DNA of 64,000 nt from G963556115 sp963677015 (GTDB taxonomy: Bacteria > Planctomycetota > SZUA-567), in NCBI GenBank assembly GCA_963677015.1, contig OY781533.1, positions 2,046,001 to 2,110,000 on the forward strand, read 5' to 3'. Below are positions 54,799 to 62,965 of this stretch, piece by piece (position 1 is the stretch's first letter; each line of letters begins with the position of its first letter). Under the pieces are notes generated by a model. The model was not told the DNA's origin and searched no databases. It saw only the letters and a list, made by a program, of their open reading frames with translations. The position numbers and the translations under genes are program-made.

Positions 54799-55179
54799 AT
54801 GAGATACCTACTTTTTCTTATACTTTTCTGCACCGGCCTTCTGGTTTCAGGCTGCACACAACAACAGGTTGCAAAGCAGGAAAATGATTTCATGAATAAA
54901 TACCGCGAAGGTACTGTAGTAGTATACTTCTGGGACAAAGATTGTCGTGCCTGCCAGATTCAGAGCAATGAAATCAATGCAGCCAAACAATCAATGGAAT
55001 TCCCGCTTATCAGGGTTATTCCAAATGATACAACAATTGCAAAATACAATCTCAAAGCTTTCCCAACAACTCTAATCTTCTACAATGGCAAAATAGCCAA
55101 ACGCTTTGAAGGAGTCGCATACAGAGATCAGATACTTACAGAGCTGGAATTTTTAAATAAAGAGGCCTCTGAAATATAA
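54799..55179 (+). CDS. Thioredoxin-fold lipoprotein
   Basis: The protein (126 residues) starts with a lipoprotein signal (LLFLILFCTGLLVSGC, lipobox LVSGC) followed by a thioredoxin-like domain: VVVYFWDKDCRACQIQSNEI with the redox pair CRAC, and the cis-Pro strand LKAFPTTLIFYNGKIAKRFEG. It is probably anchored in the envelope, reducing or oxidising periplasmic disulfides. ATG 54799 has GGAG 6 bases upstream; the frame opens at 54754. The nearby Cys-rich exported DA1-like protein could be a client (speculative). Confidence 0.85.
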   Translation: MRYLLFLILFCTGLLVSGCTQQQVAKQENDFMNKYREGTVVVYFWDKDCRACQIQSNEINAAKQSMEFPLIRVIPNDTTIAKYNLKAFPTTLIFYNGKIAKRFEGVAYRDQILTELEFLNKEASEI

Positions 55180-55195
55180 AAAACCAGATTACTTC

Positions 55196-55228
55196 TTGAC
55201 TTACATTCAAATCTATGTATTTTATAAT
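55196..55228 (+). promoter_or_regulatory. Promoter of the small basic protein
   Basis: TATAAT at 55223-55228 is a perfect -10 box. Possible -35 boxes are TTACAT (16-base spacer) or TTGACT (21-base spacer). The start of the small basic gene is 65 bases on. Confidence 0.55.
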
Positions 55229-55293
55229 ACTTCAAATTATGAAAAAATATAATTATTATTAATTTTAAACATAATAGAGAAAAGGAAAGTAAT

Positions 55294-55455
55294 ATGGCAA
55301 GAAATACTAAGAAAGCAGAACGCGAAGAGCTTGCAAAGGCCCGTCGTAAAATCCGTAAAAAACTCAGCGCTCATAAAGCTGCAAAACATGGTGGATCATC
55401 AAAACTACGTGCCAAGAGCACCCATCCACATCGTAAAACATCTGCACTTCGCTAA
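55294..55455 (+). CDS. Very basic 53-residue protein of unknown function
   Basis: A short reading frame starts at ATG 55294 with AAGGAAAG upstream at good spacing and ends at TAA 55455. It encodes 53 residues, 19 of them Lys or Arg and four His (MARNTKKAEREELAKARRKI at the start, HPHRKTSALR at the end), with only three acidic residues. The first half suits a helix; the second is Ser/Gly/His-rich. It has its own promoter and a very strong terminator, so it is likely well expressed. The composition fits an RNA-, ribosome- or DNA-binding protein; no known ribosomal protein is recognised. Confidence 0.7.
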   Translation: MARNTKKAEREELAKARRKIRKKLSAHKAAKHGGSSKLRAKSTHPHRKTSALR

Positions 55456-55486
55456 GCAATATACTTATATTAGTATTTACGAGTTT

Positions 55487-55530
55487 AAAAAAGATAGCTT
55501 CGAAATTATAATTCGAAGCTATCTTTTTTT
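55487..55530. terminator. Strong bidirectional terminator overlapping the end of the DA1-like gene
   Basis: AAAAAAGATAGCTTCGAA and TTCGAAGCTATCTTTTTT form a perfect 18-base stem with a 7-base loop. It ends the small basic gene's transcript. The right arm includes the stop codon and last two codons of the convergent DA1-like gene. Confidence 0.9.
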
Positions 55531-56475
55531 ACCAAATAGTTTCTTGAAAAGCCCCGGACTGGTATTACAGACATAATCTGTAACTCCATTAACACCACGT
55601 GAAATTTCCATTTTTTCAAGCTTCCGATACCCTGTGCCGTATATATCCTTACGCGTTCTAAGAATATTCAAGCTGGCATCAAAACCTTTATAAATCAACA
55701 CTTTAGAAGCCACCCACTGACAAAATCCTTCCTCAACCTTCAAAGACGGTTTATATCTGGCATGCTGCGCAACCCAGGCATGTGCCCATTCATGCGCCAG
55801 TGTTTCATAAACAAGTTCCTTCGGCAGACCATCCTGAATAAGAATTACCGAGGTTGAACCATGCTGCTGCATAAGCCCCATCTCATCCCCATTCATTTTT
55901 CTGCCCTCTTTAACGATATCTGGACAAAGCTCAAGCGCTGCCGGAGATTTCAAGGTAAGATGAATATTTGCCCCTATAATCTGCTGAACTTCCGAGAGTA
56001 CCTGCTGTGTGGAATCTATACCGTATACTGCTTTTTGTTTGCACTCTGAACACATATACCAGCCTTCACCATTATCAGCTGTTTCATTGGTTGGAGCAGA
56101 ACAGAACCGGCACTTGGGAAGGCTACTCACACATTCGCGGCAGAACCGCCCGGATGAAAGCGGGAAAACAATAAACTTGCGCCCCAGCAGCTTCCCGCAC
56201 TCCCTGCAGACGTTTGGATGTTCCGCACAACTTAAACACAGAGGTTCACCCTGAACCATATTCAGCGTAGGCTTACCACACTGGATACATTTAGGTTTCT
56301 GCATACATTCATTACAAAAAACAGTACCGTCCTTGAACCGTACATAGCTTCCAGATATTTCTTTATGGCACAATGAACAAAAAACCTTTTCTCCAGCATT
56401 TAATACCAGAGAAAAGGTCATAATAAATACAATAATAAATATGCTTACACCGAGAGAATAAAGATTTTTTCTCAT
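55519..56475 (-). CDS. Exported DA1-like metallopeptidase with four LIM-like zinc modules
   Basis: The 318-residue protein starts with a hydrophobic leader (YSLGVSIFIIVFIMTFSLVL) ending in LNAGEK, so it is exported or anchored outside the membrane. Residues 33-145 hold sixteen cysteines as eight CxxC pairs: 33/36, 54/57, 63/66, 80/83, 90/93, 112/115, 122/125, 142/145, forming four LIM/zinc-ribbon-like modules. The C-terminal half has the peptidase site HEWAH (228-232) and, 16 residues on, EEGFCQW (248-254), matching the HExxH plus EEGxCQ pattern of DA1, the plant LIM-peptidase family. The chain ends in Lys-rich KKLFGKKR. The upstream gene (10 bases away) is probably in the same operon. Substrate unknown. 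Confidence 0.8.
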   Translation of the reverse strand: MRKNLYSLGVSIFIIVFIMTFSLVLNAGEKVFCSLCHKEISGSYVRFKDGTVFCNECMQKPKCIQCGKPTLNMVQGEPLCLSCAEHPNVCRECGKLLGRKFIVFPLSSGRFCRECVSSLPKCRFCSAPTNETADNGEGWYMCSECKQKAVYGIDSTQQVLSEVQQIIGANIHLTLKSPAALELCPDIVKEGRKMNGDEMGLMQQHGSTSVILIQDGLPKELVYETLAHEWAHAWVAQHARYKPSLKVEEGFCQWVASKVLIYKGFDASLNILRTRKDIYGTGYRKLEKMEISRGVNGVTDYVCNTSPGLFKKLFGKKR

Positions 56476-56484
56476 CAGGCTACC

Positions 56485-56862
56485 CTATCCAAGCTGAATT
56501 TTACCTGGATTTGCAGGTGCATTGGGCACTACTATTTTAGAAGCTTCCTGCCGCTGCATTTCCTTGGCTTCCTCAATAAGACGATCCATCGCTTTCTCAA
56601 TTGCAGCAGGAAATTCAGCTGCGGCCTCTTCAAGATTCTTTGCTTCAAGTTTCGCCTGTAGCGGAATTACCCCCATTGGACTCATTACACTGGTCTGAGC
56701 AGAGATAAAACGCTCGCGCGACTCATCTTCGGAACCATCTATCTTTACAGGAATCATAACCTTAAAAGTAGCAGCTTTAAGATCTGTAATAACCTCTTCA
56801 CGATACAGACCGGCAAGATCAACACTCAACTGATCCTTAATCTCGTCTTTCATAGAGCTCAT
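56485..56862 (-). CDS. Hypothetical cytoplasmic protein in operon with the DA1-like gene
   Basis: The 125-residue acidic protein has no signal peptide. It has a beta-rich middle (TFKVMIPVKIDGSEDESRER, SPMGVIPLQAKLEAKN) and a C-terminal amphipathic helix (FPAAIEKAMDRLIEEAKEMQ), then a Pro/Ala tail. I recognise no family. AAAGGAAA lies 5 bases before the ATG, a good site. It is first in a leftward pair, 10 bases before the exported peptidase, so the two are probably co-expressed. Confidence 0.65.
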   Translation of the reverse strand: MSSMKDEIKDQLSVDLAGLYREEVITDLKAATFKVMIPVKIDGSEDESRERFISAQTSVMSPMGVIPLQAKLEAKNLEEAAAEFPAAIEKAMDRLIEEAKEMQRQEASKIVVPNAPANPGKIQLG

Positions 56863-57042
56863 AAATTTCCTTTCACTAAATTCATTTCATTTAATTTCAT
56901 GTACTGATACAGTTATTCTATACTAATCAGTACAGGAATCAAGTATAATATAACTAATGAAACAATTGACAACCTCTTAATAATAAAGAGCTAATGCGTA
57001 AAAGTAAAAACTAAAATTATCCGTTCATAAATGAATAATTTA

Positions 57043-57070
57043 TTGTAATACAGTGTAAAATTGCTATAAT
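57043..57070 (+). promoter_or_regulatory. Promoter of the peptidoglycan-binding lipoprotein
   Basis: TTGTAA and TATAAT are spaced by 16 bases, about 85 bases upstream of the start codon. Confidence 0.6.
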
Positions 57071-57156
57071 TCAATTTAATAATAATTTTTTTGCAACATT
57101 TTCCATACTTGCCTGAAATGAGTATTAAATAAATATATTATGGGGGAATTTTTTAA

Positions 57157-57726
57157 ATGAAAATTTTAACTATAGCGGCTATGTTCGGCGCAATATCAAT
57201 TATGACCGGTTGCCAGACTAACAATACAACCACACAAGAGCAGATTAATCAGCTATCAGTACAGGTCACCGACCTCAAGCAGAGCGTATCCGCATTGAAT
57301 GAACAGGTAGAAACCATCAATTCTGCTCCACCGGCAAGCGATCTTACTCTTCAGCCAAGTTCTGCTACAATGTCAGTAGCAACAAATGACCCTACTCAGC
57401 CGGTTGTAGAAATAACTGATATCGAACCCGCTAATGGTTCATCAAATCAAAATATCAAGTCCACCCTGAAAACCCTCTCACAGGATATACCAGGTAAAGC
57501 TAATCAGAGTAAATACCACGGCAAAAAATATATCGTAATTTCTGGTGTCAGCACCTCGGATGTACAGCTTGCCCTCACCAATGCCGGATATAATCCAGGA
57601 GCTATTGATGGGAAAATAGGTAATAGAACAATCGGAGCAATAAAACGCTTTCAGAGAGCGGAAAAGCTAAAAGCCGATGGTATTATAGGTCGCAGAACCT
57701 GGGCGCGCCTATCCAGACATCTTTAA
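57157..57726 (+). CDS. Lipoprotein with coiled coil and peptidoglycan-binding domain
   Basis: The 189-residue protein has a lipoprotein signal (MKILTIAAMFGAISIMTGC, lipobox MTGC), a short coiled coil (QINQLSVQVTDLKQSVSALN), a Ser/Thr/Pro linker, and a C-terminal PG_binding_1 domain (VQLALTNAGYNPGAIDGKIG, RTIGAIKRFQRAEKLKADGI, IGRRTWARL). The architecture recalls Lpp-like proteins that tie the outer membrane to the wall, here by non-covalent binding. GGGGGA precedes the ATG. ribF starts 19 bases after its stop. Confidence 0.9.
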   Translation: MKILTIAAMFGAISIMTGCQTNNTTTQEQINQLSVQVTDLKQSVSALNEQVETINSAPPASDLTLQPSSATMSVATNDPTQPVVEITDIEPANGSSNQNIKSTLKTLSQDIPGKANQSKYHGKKYIVISGVSTSDVQLALTNAGYNPGAIDGKIGNRTIGAIKRFQRAEKLKADGIIGRRTWARLSRHL

Positions 57727-57745
57727 CATTCACTGAGTATTTTCC

Positions 57746-58705
57746 ATGCTAAGAATTTTCGGTAATAACCATGACTCGCCCTGGTGCGGGAAAAAAACGA
57801 CGGTAACAATTGGCATGTTTGATGGCGTTCACTTAGGTCATCGAAAAGTAATTGAAGAAGTCGTGAAAATATCCAGAAAAAACAACCACCCGTCAATAGC
57901 CCTGACGTTTGATATTCATCCTCGTAAAATTCTTGGCAATGCTCCTGCCATGATCTGCAGTCTTGAACACCGGTTACAATTATTGTCTTATCTTGGTCTG
58001 GATGCAGTTTGGGTTATCAGCTTTACAGATGAATTCTCGAAAATTACCGCTCAGAAGTTTACTGAAGATTTTTTAATCAATAAACTTTCAGCCCATAGCG
58101 TGGTTCTTGGTGAAAGTGGTAATTTCGGCTATAAGGGTGAAGGAAATATTTCATTTCTTAAAGTAAATTATCCGGATATTAACGCTATATGTGTTCCCGG
58201 GGTTATTATAGACGGAACAAAAGTTTCCTCATCACAGATTAGAGCTGATACAAGTTGCGGAGACCTTACAGGTTCCTGCAAGCTGCTTGGAAGGCCTCCC
58301 TCGGTTTTAGGAAAAGTGGTTCAAGGCAAACAACTTGGCAGGACTATAGGCTTTCCGACATTAAACCTTAATCCTGATCATGAGCTTTTTCCGCCAAATG
58401 GAGTATACGCGACTATTACCAGATGCGGAGATTCGTACTTCAAAAGTGTGACTAATATAGGTACCTGCCCGACAGTAAACAGTGTAACCGGTATGGCCGA
58501 AAGAACGATTGAAAGTCATCTGTTTAATTTTCACGGGAATTTATATGACCATACAGCTGAAGTATTTTTCATCAAAAAAATAAGGGACGAAAAAAAGTTC
58601 TCAAGTCTTGATGAATTAAAGCACAACATAACTTCAGACCAGAAAACAGCACAGCATATTCTGGAAAAATGCAACGTAAATAACTGTAAATATTTTGGTT
58701 TCTAA
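57746..58705 (+). CDS. ribF: Bifunctional riboflavin kinase/FAD synthetase
   Basis: RibF makes FMN and FAD. The 319-residue protein has the N-terminal FMN adenylyltransferase domain (TVTIGMFDGVHLGHRKVIEE, LTFDIHPRKIL, VLGESGNFGYKGEGN, VSSSQIRADTSCGD) and the C-terminal riboflavin kinase domain (LGRTIGFPTLNLNPDHELFP, GVYATI, SVTNIGTCPTVNS, ESHLFNF). Length is standard. It follows the lipoprotein gene closely, in what may be a shared transcript, with no clear functional link. Confidence 0.95.
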   Translation: MLRIFGNNHDSPWCGKKTTVTIGMFDGVHLGHRKVIEEVVKISRKNNHPSIALTFDIHPRKILGNAPAMICSLEHRLQLLSYLGLDAVWVISFTDEFSKITAQKFTEDFLINKLSAHSVVLGESGNFGYKGEGNISFLKVNYPDINAICVPGVIIDGTKVSSSQIRADTSCGDLTGSCKLLGRPPSVLGKVVQGKQLGRTIGFPTLNLNPDHELFPPNGVYATITRCGDSYFKSVTNIGTCPTVNSVTGMAERTIESHLFNFHGNLYDHTAEVFFIKKIRDEKKFSSLDELKHNITSDQKTAQHILEKCNVNNCKYFGF

Positions 58706-58747
58706 ATTAGTTACCATTACTACCACCACACTATGAATGGATCAGCC

Positions 58748-60136
58748 ATGAATAATTCAAAAGGTAGGATTTTAATAATTGACAGGCATCACAACACATT
58801 AGCACCATTACTCAGTTCACTTGAAGATTCCGGTTATGCCGTCACACTGGCGTTAAAACTTGAAGACGCACACAGTGCACTTTTTGAAGATGACATTGAT
58901 ATTGACTGTACAATTATAAATGTTATTGAACCAATTACAGACAATATATACGAGTCAATCTCAAGTCTGATTCCACATACAGATAACCTTAAAACACCTC
59001 TTCTGGTTTATTCCAGCAAGCTCCCTCCCAAGGTTGCGGAAACTTTTTACGACCTTGGAGTATTTCAAATTATCGAAAAACCATGCAGCAATAAAAATCT
59101 CTCAGAAATGCTGACAAATCTGGTCCGATTAAAAAAACGCACGGCCCTCTCGACCCAGAACACCACCGCACTTTATTCAACACTCATGGATAATCTTCCA
59201 GTTGAAATTACAATACTGAATAATTCATTTTCAATTATTGATTATAATCTAGCATTTAAAAATGCCTACCCCGGAGTTTCAACCGGTGAAAATTATTTTG
59301 AAAAATGTTGCGGAGATGATAACCTTGACCTAACCGAGCATCCAATAAGCAGAGCCGTTCGCAGCGGCAATACTGAATATGGAAATATTGTAATCACTGA
59401 AAATGAAAATCAGCGCCACTATAACATTATTGTAACTCCTGTTATCAATCAGAATAATAAGATTGATATCCTCCTGATTCAAGGAATTGATCAGACATCT
59501 CAAATCGTAATGGAAAAGAAACTGCGCCGGCAGGTACAGAATTTTAACCGCATTCTTAAAGAACAGGATCGAACTACAGATTATCTGATCAGTGTTCAGA
59601 AAGATTTACAGAAAAAAGGCGCAGAACTCGAAAAACTATCGATAACCGATTACCTTACAGGCATCAACAACCGGCGTAAGTTCAACGAAGCGATTAAGAG
59701 TGAAACATTGCGTGCCTCACGCTATAACCACCCACTTTCATTATTACTGATTGACATTGATGATTTTAAAGTTGTCAATGACACCTACGGCCACCCTTTT
59801 GGTGATATTGTACTCAAATCACTGACAACAGTCTTCCAGCTTTCCACCCGTGAAACCGATATACTTGCCAGATACGGTGGAGAAGAGTTTGCAATTATAC
59901 TCCCGGAAACAGAGTATGAAACAGCGCTGGTTGTTTCTGAACGTATTAGAAGTAATGTCGAAAAAAGAAAATTAGCAGCCAGTAGCGGTGAAATCAATAT
60001 CACCATCTCTATTGGCCTGGCAACAATTGCTTCGGAGAATATTGACCCGGATAAAATTATTCAGCTCAGCGACGAGTGCCTGTATGCAGCAAAGAATCTT
60101 GGAAAGAACCGGGTAGAATCTATTAATCTGTCTTAA
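58748..60136 (+). CDS. GGDEF diguanylate cyclase with degenerate receiver and PAS-like domain
   Basis: The protein (462 residues) has an N-terminal receiver-like domain (about 5-130; ILIIDRHHNTLA, late Lys-Pro in IIEKPCSNKNL) whose phospho-acceptor is replaced by Asn (TIINVIEP), a PAS-like domain (about 145-260; YSTLMDNLPVEITILNNSFS), a coiled linker, and a GGDEF domain (about 305-460; SITDYLTGINNRRKFNEAI, LLLIDIDDFKVVNDTYGHPF). The active site is intact (RYGGEEFAIIL) and the inhibitory site RxxD (RETD) lies 5 residues before it. It should make cyclic di-GMP under product inhibition. ATG 58748 was chosen; 58733 is possible. Confidence 0.9.
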   Translation: MNNSKGRILIIDRHHNTLAPLLSSLEDSGYAVTLALKLEDAHSALFEDDIDIDCTIINVIEPITDNIYESISSLIPHTDNLKTPLLVYSSKLPPKVAETFYDLGVFQIIEKPCSNKNLSEMLTNLVRLKKRTALSTQNTTALYSTLMDNLPVEITILNNSFSIIDYNLAFKNAYPGVSTGENYFEKCCGDDNLDLTEHPISRAVRSGNTEYGNIVITENENQRHYNIIVTPVINQNNKIDILLIQGIDQTSQIVMEKKLRRQVQNFNRILKEQDRTTDYLISVQKDLQKKGAELEKLSITDYLTGINNRRKFNEAIKSETLRASRYNHPLSLLLIDIDDFKVVNDTYGHPFGDIVLKSLTTVFQLSTRETDILARYGGEEFAIILPETEYETALVVSERIRSNVEKRKLAASSGEINITISIGLATIASENIDPDKIIQLSDECLYAAKNLGKNRVESINLS

Positions 60137-60613
60137 TCACTCGTCAGTTTTTTCAATAATATTATATTTCTTGTCCTCTATATATTCTACCGTATAACGT
60201 AGATAAGAATCATTGCCGCTACGAATAAAACTTTCAACCAGATCAATGTCTGTAGGCACGACTCTGGTATCCCGCATGAAATCATCTTTAGCGCACCAGA
60301 AAAGGTTTCCTTCAGAAGAAGAAGTTAAATGCAGGGACTCTACCTCCAGCTGCACCAAAACCATCTCATACTCGAACAGCACCCGCCCGCTATCACCTGA
60401 AATTACAGTTTCATAGCCAGAGCCACGGACAACAGCCTTGACCGCAGTCAATCCAGTCTCCTCCAGAGTCTCACGACATGCCGCGTCAACCGGACATTCA
60501 CCACTCTCAACCTTTCCTCCTGGAAGCGCATACATCCCACTATATGGAGGATTGGACCTCTGTAGCAGAAGAACTTTTTCGGCATACTCTATATAACATA
60601 AAACAACCTGCAT
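60137..60613 (-). CDS. NUDIX hydrolase
   Basis: The protein (158 residues) has the Nudix box in GGKVESGECPVDAACRETLEETGL, read as GGKVESGECPVDAAC then RETLEETGL, and a typical start VVLCYIEYAEKVLLLQRSNP with MYALPGGK. It resembles MutT/8-oxo-dGTPase-like members; substrate unknown. ATG 60613 lies two bases past the upstream stop, with AAGGA at 4-base spacing, so it is coupled to the nuclease gene. Its stop abuts the convergent GGDEF gene with no gap. Confidence 0.88.
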   Translation of the reverse strand: MQVVLCYIEYAEKVLLLQRSNPPYSGMYALPGGKVESGECPVDAACRETLEETGLTAVKAVVRGSGYETVISGDSGRVLFEYEMVLVQLEVESLHLTSSSEGNLFWCAKDDFMRDTRVVPTDIDLVESFIRSGNDSYLRYTVEYIEDKKYNIIEKTDE

Positions 60614-60614
60614 A

Positions 60615-61832
60615 CTATCCTTCATCATCGGAAATATATTCTTTAGGCACCACTCTTATTCCGCGTAACGCTTTCATGCCGTAGTCAAGAGCATCAAGCA
60701 AGACAGCTTTTTCATTTTCTTCCTCAACCTCAGAGAGTTTTGCATATATTCCGCGCACAAACATACTCTCCGCAGTCGCCCCCTTACCCTCAGCCTCGGT
60801 TAATAATTCCTCAACATCATATCCAAGATGCAATCCTGAAAAATCAGCAGTGAATGCATACTGTTCTAGTGTATTAAAAATAATTTCAGGCCTGAAATCA
60901 TTTTTTTTGGTACCCAAAAAACGCAACCTCAAAATATCATCAGGAAGAACATTATTACGCTGGCACTCATTATGGGCAAGTTCAACCAATTCAGCATTAC
61001 CACCTACATTCTCACAACTAACTTCTAAATCAAAAATACGCCGTGTATCAATATCATATTGAATCAAAGAAGAAACACCAGCTTCACCAACTTCACCTAT
61101 TAAAATACAGCCATTTTTTGCCCGAAACTCACAGGCAAAGGGGCGTCCGGAATATGCGGCTTTAATTAATCCTTCAGCATTATCAATAGTAGAATAACTA
61201 TGATAATGCCCAAGAGCAGTGTAAGTAAAATCCTGCGCCAGAAGTTCAGAAGCAGTAAACGGAGCTGTTATCTTCATTCTTTCCTCAAATGCAAACTGTG
61301 TGCGTGCGCCATGATGCAGAAGCAATGATATCGCAGCCGGATCGCGCTGTATAGGCTTAGCCATAAGATGCTCGGTTACAGCTGTATTACCGGTAAAGGG
61401 ACACCCGGTAATAACGACATCCCCTCTTCCAGGCAGATAAACCGAAGAATATGAATTTCCCCTGAAAATATGCACATTTTCAGGTAACGGACTGAGTCCT
61501 CTCGAAGCACGTTCATATTTGGAGTATGGACTGGAAGCTGAGATATAATCGTGATTACCTGGAAGAATACAGGTAAAGGGTAAATCACCAAAGATGGCAA
61601 AAACTCTATTTACCACCTCCGGACTGACCGCATCATTATCAAAAAGATCGCCCGCAACCAGCAATACCTCTGCGCCCTCTTCGCTAAAAATATCAACTAG
61701 ACTTTCCAAGCCCTGCAGTATCTCTTCTTCTCGAGCCAGACGTACTTCCGAAGTCACAGAAAAACACCTCGGTAACACTCTGGCACCGAGGTGAACATCA
61801 CTGATCTGTATAAATTTCAGCACATCACTCAT
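60615..61832 (-). CDS. Mre11/SbcD-family DNA exonuclease
   Basis: The 405-residue metallophosphoesterase has the Mre11 motif set: FIQISDVHLGA, LLVAGDLFDND, CILPGNHDYI, LLHHGAR and TALGHYHSYS. These place it with SbcD/YhaO-type nucleases that process DNA ends. Its Rad50/SbcC ATPase partner is not adjacent in this window, unlike in most genomes. The downstream NUDIX gene is coupled to it; together they could form a small DNA/nucleotide-care unit (inference). Confidence 0.88.
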   Translation of the reverse strand: MSDVLKFIQISDVHLGARVLPRCFSVTSEVRLAREEEILQGLESLVDIFSEEGAEVLLVAGDLFDNDAVSPEVVNRVFAIFGDLPFTCILPGNHDYISASSPYSKYERASRGLSPLPENVHIFRGNSYSSVYLPGRGDVVITGCPFTGNTAVTEHLMAKPIQRDPAAISLLLHHGARTQFAFEERMKITAPFTASELLAQDFTYTALGHYHSYSTIDNAEGLIKAAYSGRPFACEFRAKNGCILIGEVGEAGVSSLIQYDIDTRRIFDLEVSCENVGGNAELVELAHNECQRNNVLPDDILRLRFLGTKKNDFRPEIIFNTLEQYAFTADFSGLHLGYDVEELLTEAEGKGATAESMFVRGIYAKLSEVEEENEKAVLLDALDYGMKALRGIRVVPKEYISDDEG

Positions 61833-61873
61833 AAATTAATATCCCGAACATAATCTGGATAATAGCAAAGCAA

Positions 61874-62908
61874 CTACTTGGCAAGAGCTTCCTTACGCCT
61901 GCGGCGTACTGATTCTTCGGTTGATTCACGGGAAATACGGGTGGCTATAAGGCCGTCCTGCCCAGTAGCCAGCAACTCACTCTTGCCGGTATCAAGCGCA
62001 GAGACCAATTCTTTATACATTGAGGCAAATCCAAGATCATCACTATGTGGCAACTCAAATGAATCCTCTTTACCATGAACAAAGATAGATTTCTGATTAC
62101 GATCATAGCGTATAACACCGTCGGTACCAATAAGCTCATAAATAAACTCATTTACGGGATCGTTCGCAGTATGACAGTATGAAAAACTTATTTCAATCAT
62201 GGTATGCGCGCCATTTTCGTGATCCATATGCAGCCAGCTGTGATCTGGAGCCTCATAATCTTCGACCCACGAACCAAAGCCATTAAAACTAACCACATCA
62301 GAATTAAGCCACCAGCGTGCAAGGTCAATCTGATGCGTACCGCAGTCAACCATAGGCCCACCTTCAAACATTCTACCTTCACGCCGACGATTTATGCCGT
62401 ATTCGCCGGTATCATCATCATTGCGATACTTACCATGACAGTTCCAGTTGAATATCAGCCGCACTGTTCCGACTTTGCCGATCGCACCATTCTGAATAAG
62501 CTCTCTGATTTTCTGCGCAACAGGAGAAAAACGGCAAACGAGACCGACAAAAAGTTTCAAGCCAGCATCATTAACCATATCTATCATCTGCTGAGCTTCT
62601 TCTTCAGTAAGCGCAAGAGGCTTCTCACATAGAACATGTTTACCATATTTGCAGGCGGCAGCACAGTTTTCAACATGAAATGACGCAGGAGAGGTAATAC
62701 TTGCAACATCAAAATCCTGCTTCATAAATTCGTCGATATCGGTAAAGCAGATTGCAGGATCAATATCATATTTATCCTGAATTTTCAACAGCTTTCTCGG
62801 ATTCGGATCAAAAACAGCCCCTAATTCAATACCTTCAGTCTCCATTAATGCCGGAATATGCCTGAATGTAGCCACAATACCACAACCCATGATACCAACT
62901 TTATACAT
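61874..62908 (-). CDS. Gfo/Idh/MocA-family oxidoreductase
   Basis: The protein (344 residues) has the N-terminal NAD(P) Rossmann fold (YKVGIMGCGIVATFRHIPAL) and the EKP motif (GKHVLCEKPLALTEEEAQQM), with DCGTHQIDLARWW and the C-terminal beta domain. Members oxidise sugars, inositol or related alcohols; the substrate is unknown. ATG 62908 has GGAG 6 bases upstream; the frame opens at 62923. It lies 57 bases after dapB on the same strand. Confidence 0.9.
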   Translation of the reverse strand: MYKVGIMGCGIVATFRHIPALMETEGIELGAVFDPNPRKLLKIQDKYDIDPAICFTDIDEFMKQDFDVASITSPASFHVENCAAACKYGKHVLCEKPLALTEEEAQQMIDMVNDAGLKLFVGLVCRFSPVAQKIRELIQNGAIGKVGTVRLIFNWNCHGKYRNDDDTGEYGINRRREGRMFEGGPMVDCGTHQIDLARWWLNSDVVSFNGFGSWVEDYEAPDHSWLHMDHENGAHTMIEISFSYCHTANDPVNEFIYELIGTDGVIRYDRNQKSIFVHGKEDSFELPHSDDLGFASMYKELVSALDTGKSELLATGQDGLIATRISRESTEESVRRRRKEALAK

Positions 62909-62965
62909 TTTTATCTCCTGCATTCTCTATTGTCTGCTTAAAAGAATGTTAACGACACAATTAGA

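Noticed and set aside
62204..62632. 142-codon open frame on the plus strand
   Set aside because: Antisense shadow of the Gfo/Idh oxidoreductase gene.
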